Source of the DNA: Coptis chinensis
Taxonomy: Eukaryota > Streptophyta > Magnoliopsida > Ranunculales > Ranunculaceae
Direction of reading: 5' to 3'
Assembly: GCA_015680905.1 (NCBI GenBank)
Contig: CM027377.1
Span: forward strand, 31,892,501-31,956,500
DNA length: 64,000 nucleotides
Positions 59,398-64,000 of the stretch are shown in pieces; position 1 is the first letter of the stretch, and every line of letters starts with the position of its first letter. The translations under genes were made by a program, and so were the position numbers. The notes beneath the pieces are model-generated. The model ran no database searches, had not been told where the DNA came from, and saw nothing but the letters and a program-made list of their open reading frames with translations.

Positions 59398-59982
59398 ATG
59401 GATCATTGGAAAGCGGCTAAAAAGGTGATGCGGTATTTGCAAAGGACAAAAATTTTTATGCTCACATACCGCAAAACCGATCATTTTGAGTTGATTGGGT
59501 ATTCGGATTCAGATTTTGCTGGTTGCTTGGATAGTAGAAAATCCACGCCCGGTTATGTTTTCATGTTAGTTTGGAGGTGTCAGATCATGGAAAAGTGTCA
59601 AACAAACACTAATAGCCTCCTCCACTATGGAAGCAGAATTTATTGCTTGTTTTGAAGCATCAAATCAAGTAAAGTGGTATAGAAATTTCACACTTCGGGC
59701 TTCATGCAATGGGTTTCATTGAGAAACCATTAACAGTTTATTGTGATAATAAAGCCCATGAGAACTTTATTCCAAGAACAACAAGAGTTAACAAAGTCTA
59801 GGCACATTGACATCAAGTTTCTTGTCGTGAAAGAGAGGGTTAAAGATCATCATATGACAATTGAGTATGTTAATACAAATCTCCAGATAGCTGATCCGCT
59901 AACTAAGGGCTTACCACCTAAGGCATTTAAGGAGCATGTAGCTCGTATGGGGGTGGTTAGTCCTTCTGATGTTTCATTTTAG
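59398..59982 (+). pseudogene. Copia RNase H, broken
   Basis: HWKAAKKVMRYLQRTK and SDSDFAGCLDSRKSTPGYVF are in one frame. SSTMEAEFIACFEASNQVKW is in the next frame (about 59615-59680). After further stops, KSRHIDIKFLVVKERVKDHH and NLQIADPLTKGLPPKAFKEH end the polyprotein at TAG 59980-59982. At least two frameshifts are present. Confidence 0.9.
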
Positions 59983-60391
59983 TGGGAGTTTGTATTAATT
60001 TTTTGTTTACTATTGATGATTATTTTTTTTGAAATAAAGTTATCTACTTATTCATTTATGGTTGCGCATATAAAATTTGATTAAGTAGAATAAAGAAATC
60101 ATTATAAATCATAAGGTTGGACCAGTTGAAAATGAACATGTTCCGGGATCACATTATATGTTATTTTCATGCTACACATCCATACTTAATCTATGTCGTT
60201 GGAGATATTAGTATTGTGACCACAGATGGGTCAAGTCATGCTAAATGTGGCAAAGGCTGCTGTGATCATATCCTATATTTTTATTTTCAATGGACCAGAT
60301 TGTGTTTTTTGAGACGTCACTCATTATTTCGACAATAAAATTTAGAGCTCTTAAGGTCAACATTGTTTAATATCAGGTTATGACCTATGTG

Positions 60392-60406
60392 GTACAAGTG
60401 GGAGAT
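60392..60406 (+). other. Polypurine tract of the copia element
   Basis: ACAAGTGGGAGAT directly before TGTTAGAAC is the usual copia plus-strand primer site. Confidence 0.85.
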
Positions 60407-60899
60407 TGTTAGAACTTTTCTCTTTAAGGTGTACCTACATAGATCATACACATTACACAATTGTTAATTGTCGAATTACGTCCGAGTGACATTGAGAAGA
60501 CTCACTAAACTGTGATCTTAAAGTAACATGACTGAGTCATTTACATGTCTCAAACCACACGTGTCAAGTCATGACACGTGTATAAAGTGAGTATGGGCTT
60601 AACGATATGTGTAGATACTTTTTGGGCTTAAGCGTATTTCTATTATCATGATGGGCTATAATAGAAATACACCCATAATATATAAGTTGAGGTCCCCACC
60701 CCAAACCCTATTCTGATTCTCATAAGTTTTCCATCCACTGTGAGAGAACACAAGAAGGGTTTTGGAGTGGAAGACAACAACGTTCCGCTGCTGCTTATAG
60801 GACTTGCTTGATCAACGCTATGACTTCAGGTATGTCCTATTATTATTTGGTTTTCTTTATTGATTGACATGTATTCTGGGTATTGGAGAAATCCTCACA
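60407..60899 (+). repeat. 3' LTR of the copia element
   Basis: 493 bp, TGTTAGAAC...CCTCACA, followed by the GTATC duplication at 60900-60904. Confidence 0.95.
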
Positions 60900-60904
60900 G
60901 TATC

Positions 60905-61838
60905 GTGTATTAAGCTCCCCTTGTCCAAACCAATCATGCCGTGGTATACCCTTCATCTGCAGAACCAGTCATGCTTCCTTGAGTATATCTTCTTCTTCCA
61001 TTAATTGCTGCTCAGTTGGCTCTATATGCAAAGCTTGTCCTTGTTGACATTCATCAAGTTTCTGTTTAAGTGGCCAATTTGGTATCTAAGTGACCAAAAT
61101 GCGTGTGGTTCCATTAAGTTAATCCCCCTCGACATTCAGATAAACTCCTGCAGAGTATAAGAAGGCGACCCTCTAAAGTTTACATCCATAGCTTATTTGA
61201 TTACCTGTTTACACAAGGTATCAGATGCCCACATCACCTCAAACCGAAAGGGCCTTCTCAATCAGTCTTGGATTCTCCGTTTAAACATGCATAATTTTGT
61301 GATCGATTCCAATGTTGTTTTGTGAAGAACAATTGCATTTTGGAAGGTTTGGCGCAAGAATCATTGCACATAGCTCCATCAATTCTTTTGGAAACTACTG
61401 ATCTTTGAATTTTTGTTTATTACTTCAAGTAAAAATTGGGCCTATGAACTCCATATCAATCAATTCGCGGTTGTTAATTAGGTCCTTCAAATGTTTCAAA
61501 TTTGCCAATTCATTCTTGGTCTTCCTCGTTTTCTTCAACAAATTCATTCACTTTCGCACAAAGCCAAGCAGTGTCCACATTCGGTTTGAAACTTGGAAGA
61601 ACTTCCCATTGAGCTCGACGAATTGGAAACTCGGGATTCCCATATATACCAGAAAAGTACCACAAAAAAGAGTTCTTCCAAGTTACTGATGATCAAAACT
61701 CGAAAATCTAAGCAAGGCCACAAGTGAAGACTAGCTCTTTCTGCCAGCTCCGACCCACATTAGTTAATTCAGATTGGTATTTAAGCTCATAGGGCCATTG
61801 TGAGGTTAATTGGCTAATAACTAGTTTTCAAACCCGTC
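60905..61838. other. Right flank of the copia element, no gene seen
   Basis: Nothing recognised. The 94-codon frame at 61405-61689 has no family character. The flank joins 53837 across the copia insertion. Confidence 0.45.
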
Positions 61839-64000
61839 CTACGAACGGTGCCGTTATATTAAATTATTCTAAAAAATATTAGTAAACTATGCATAACTAT
61901 GAGATATAAAAATTATATTAATCACTCATTTAAATTTCTTGCACCACTCTCTATAAAAAGGAAGTACCAAACATTGATAAAACTCATCGACTTTTTGTTG
62001 TTGTTAGGTTTAATAATAGAAGTTTGATTGAAGTTTTGTGAGAATGCCCAATGTGGCGAAGATAATATTGAAACTACTTGAATAGCAAAACATTCTCAAT
62101 CATAATAAAGAATTATGATAAACACTACTAAAAATGCAAAACTATATTTGTTGAAATATTTATTCCGCCTACATATAATGCAAACATGTTTTAAGGTTAT
62201 TAGTTAAATATATTTGCATCAAGTTTATGATTTTCCATTAATTATTCTTTGAGGTTAGTTCAATATAGTACGTTGTATTCAGTTTCCAATTTCTTGTTAA
62301 TTATTCTTTGAGGTTAGTTCAATGTAGTTGCATCAAGTTTTCGATTTCCGTTAATTATTATTTGAGGTTAGTTCAGTGCAATTGCATCCACTATATGATT
62401 TATCATTAGTTATTCATTAAGGTTAATTCAGTACTGTTGCATCCAATTTTCGATGTTTCGTTAATTAGCTTTTGAGATTAGTTAATTGCATTTGCATCTA
62501 GGTTCCAATCTCATGTTAATTACTCTTTGAGGTTAGTTCAATACATCTGCATCCAGTTTCTGATTTCCCGTTAATTATTTTTCTAGGTTAATTCGATAGT
62601 TTACAATTTCTAGTTATTTATGCTTTGAGGTCAGTGCGATGCAGTTACATTCGGCTTTCGATTTTCAGTTAACTATTATTTGAGGTTATTTCAATGCATT
62701 TGCATCCAATTTCTGATTTCCCGTTAGTTAATATATGATTTTAGTTTAATGCAGTTGCATCTAGTTTCTGATTTTCCGTTAATTATTCTTTGAGGTTAGA
62801 TCAATGCAGTTGCATCCAATTTCCGATTTTATGCTAATTGTTCTTTGAGGTTAGTTCAATGCATTTGTATCAAGTTTCCGATTTTCCGTTAATTATTTTT
62901 TGAGATTATTTCAACGTAGTTACATACATCAAATTTATAATTTCCCGATAATTATTCATTTAGGTTAGTTTAGTACAGTTTCATCAAATTTTCAATATTT
63001 CGTTAATTAGTCTTTGAGATTAGTTCATTGCATTTGCATCCAGTTTTCGATTTCCCGTTAATAACTCTTTAAGGTTAGTTCAATATATCTGCATCTAGTT
63101 TCTAATTATTTATGCTTTGAGGTTAGTTTGATGCAATTACATCTAGTTTTTTTATTTCCCGTTAACTATTCTTTGAGATTATTTCAATGCATTTGCATTT
63201 AGTTTCCATTTCCCACAAATGATTCTATGAGGTTAGTTCAATACAGTTGCATTCGATTTTTGATTTTCTGTTAATTATTTTTTGAGTTTAGTTCAATGCA
63301 TTTGCATCCAGTTTCTGGTTTTCCATTAATTATTATTTGAGGTTTGTTTGATGTATTTGCATACCGTTTCTGATTTCCCGTTAAATATTTTTTAAGGATT
63401 TGCATCCAATTTCTAATTTCCCATTAGTTATTCTCTGACGTTAGTTTAATGCAATTGCTTCCAGTTTCTGATTTCTAGTTAATTACTTTTTGAGTTTAGT
63501 TTATTGTATTTGTATAAAGTTTCCGATTTCCCATTAATTACTCTTTGAGCCCAGTTATGTATTTGAATCCAGTTTCTGATTTCCTTTTAATTATCCAATG
63601 TGGTGATATGTAATACCAACTTCTACTGATCCACTGTAATGTCATTGCAAATATGACATAAAAAATAAATTATGCTTGATTTATTATTTATGGGATCATT
63701 GAAGATTATCCAGTTCCTAATTTTCCGTTAATTATTCTTTAAATTATACATGACTCACTATGTGAATCTTCAAAGATTATCTACGAACGGGTGTTGTTAT
63801 AATAATTATTCTAAAAAACATTTACAAATATGCATAACTATTATATATTAATATTATATTGATTACTCACCCAAATTTCGTATAACGTAAAAACCTCACT
63901 CTCCATTAAAAAAAAAACTCACATTTGATAAAACCCATCAACTTCATTTTGTTGTTTAATAATAGAAGTTTGATTGAAGTTTTATGAGATTGTCTATAAG
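61839..64000 (+). repeat. Higher-order repeat, about 1.94-kb unit (second unit cut by the window end)
   Basis: CTACGAACGG plus about 200 bp of flanking sequence (ATGCATAACTAT, TAATAGAAGTTTGATTGAAG, TTTTGTGAGA-type) starts at 61839 and again at 63781, 1942 bp apart. The space between is mostly the minisatellite below. No coding sequence. Confidence 0.8.
62190..63600 (+). repeat. Minisatellite array, about 54-60 bp unit, some 24 copies
   Basis: Degenerate copies of TTAATTATTCTTTGAGGTTA followed by GTTCAATGCAGTTGCATCCA and GTTTCYGATTTCCCG succeed one another (AGGTTAGTT at 62252, 62311, 62365 and on). Copies vary in length and by substitutions, and in some copies the core is cut short. Confidence 0.9.

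Larger units (their letters stand above)
53838..60899 (+). mobile_element. Ty1/copia retrotransposon, full length but coding-dead
   Basis: The LTRs at 53838-54338 and 60407-60899 start TGTTAGAAC and end TCCTCACA. The target duplication is GTATC (53833-53837 and 60900-60904). There is a primer binding site TGGTATCAG and a polypurine tract GTGGGAGAT. The copia order gag, zinc knuckle, protease, integrase, reverse transcriptase, RNase H is complete over 55902-59982, but it is spread over several frames with many stops. Confidence 0.95.

Noticed and set aside
62190-63600. Centromeric satellite
   Set aside because: The unit of about 57 bp is shorter than usual plant centromere monomers and is embedded in a 1.94-kb repeat; nothing else points to a centromere.

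Overview
The window is nuclear DNA of a flowering plant. The support is spliced host genes of clear plant type (MPP10, a Tim17/22/23-family inner-membrane protein, ribosomal protein L35 with a telo-box promoter) and plant-specific transposon classes: MuDR/MULE with an Ulp1-like gene, CACTA, Ty1/copia, LTR elements primed by initiator-Met tRNA, a SINE and a LINE. The species cannot be told from the sequence. About two thirds of the window is transposon-derived, and three host genes sit together at about 38-53 kb.

Left part (1-31.9 kb) is a tower of nested elements. Tandem fragments of a MULE transposase N-terminus (221-1140) are split by a small non-autonomous LTR element (1141-7161, target duplication AAGAC). 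Next comes what I read as one MULE with two convergent genes: a DUF1985/Ulp1-like protease gene on + (8224 to about 27024) and a MuDR-type transposase on - (27345-31207). The protease gene is interrupted by a solo copia-like LTR (8975-10245) and, inside an intron, by a 12.1-kb LTR retrotransposon (13111-25210). That retrotransposon carries a SINE in its body and a 6.1-kb CACTA element (18952-25085) in its 3' LTR. The CACTA holds exons of a glycosyltransferase-90 (DUF821) gene and of a second, unidentified host gene.

Middle (32-38 kb): a 1.77-kb copy of the 3' end of the Tim17/22/23-family gene, two foldback elements and a 5'-truncated LINE.

Host block (38.3-52.9 kb): MPP10 (+, at least 11 exons) converges on a TIMMDC1-like gene (-, 4 coding exons), which diverges from RPL35 (+, 4 exons). 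The three would act in small-subunit rRNA processing, mitochondrial complex I assembly and the large ribosomal subunit.

Right part (53.8-64 kb): a complete-length copia element (53838-60899, target duplication GTATC) with almost identical LTRs but a badly broken polyprotein, then a 1.94-kb higher-order repeat built round a roughly 57-bp minisatellite. I saw no tRNA or rRNA gene and no CRISPR array. All identifications come from reading the sequence and remembered family motifs; no search was run.
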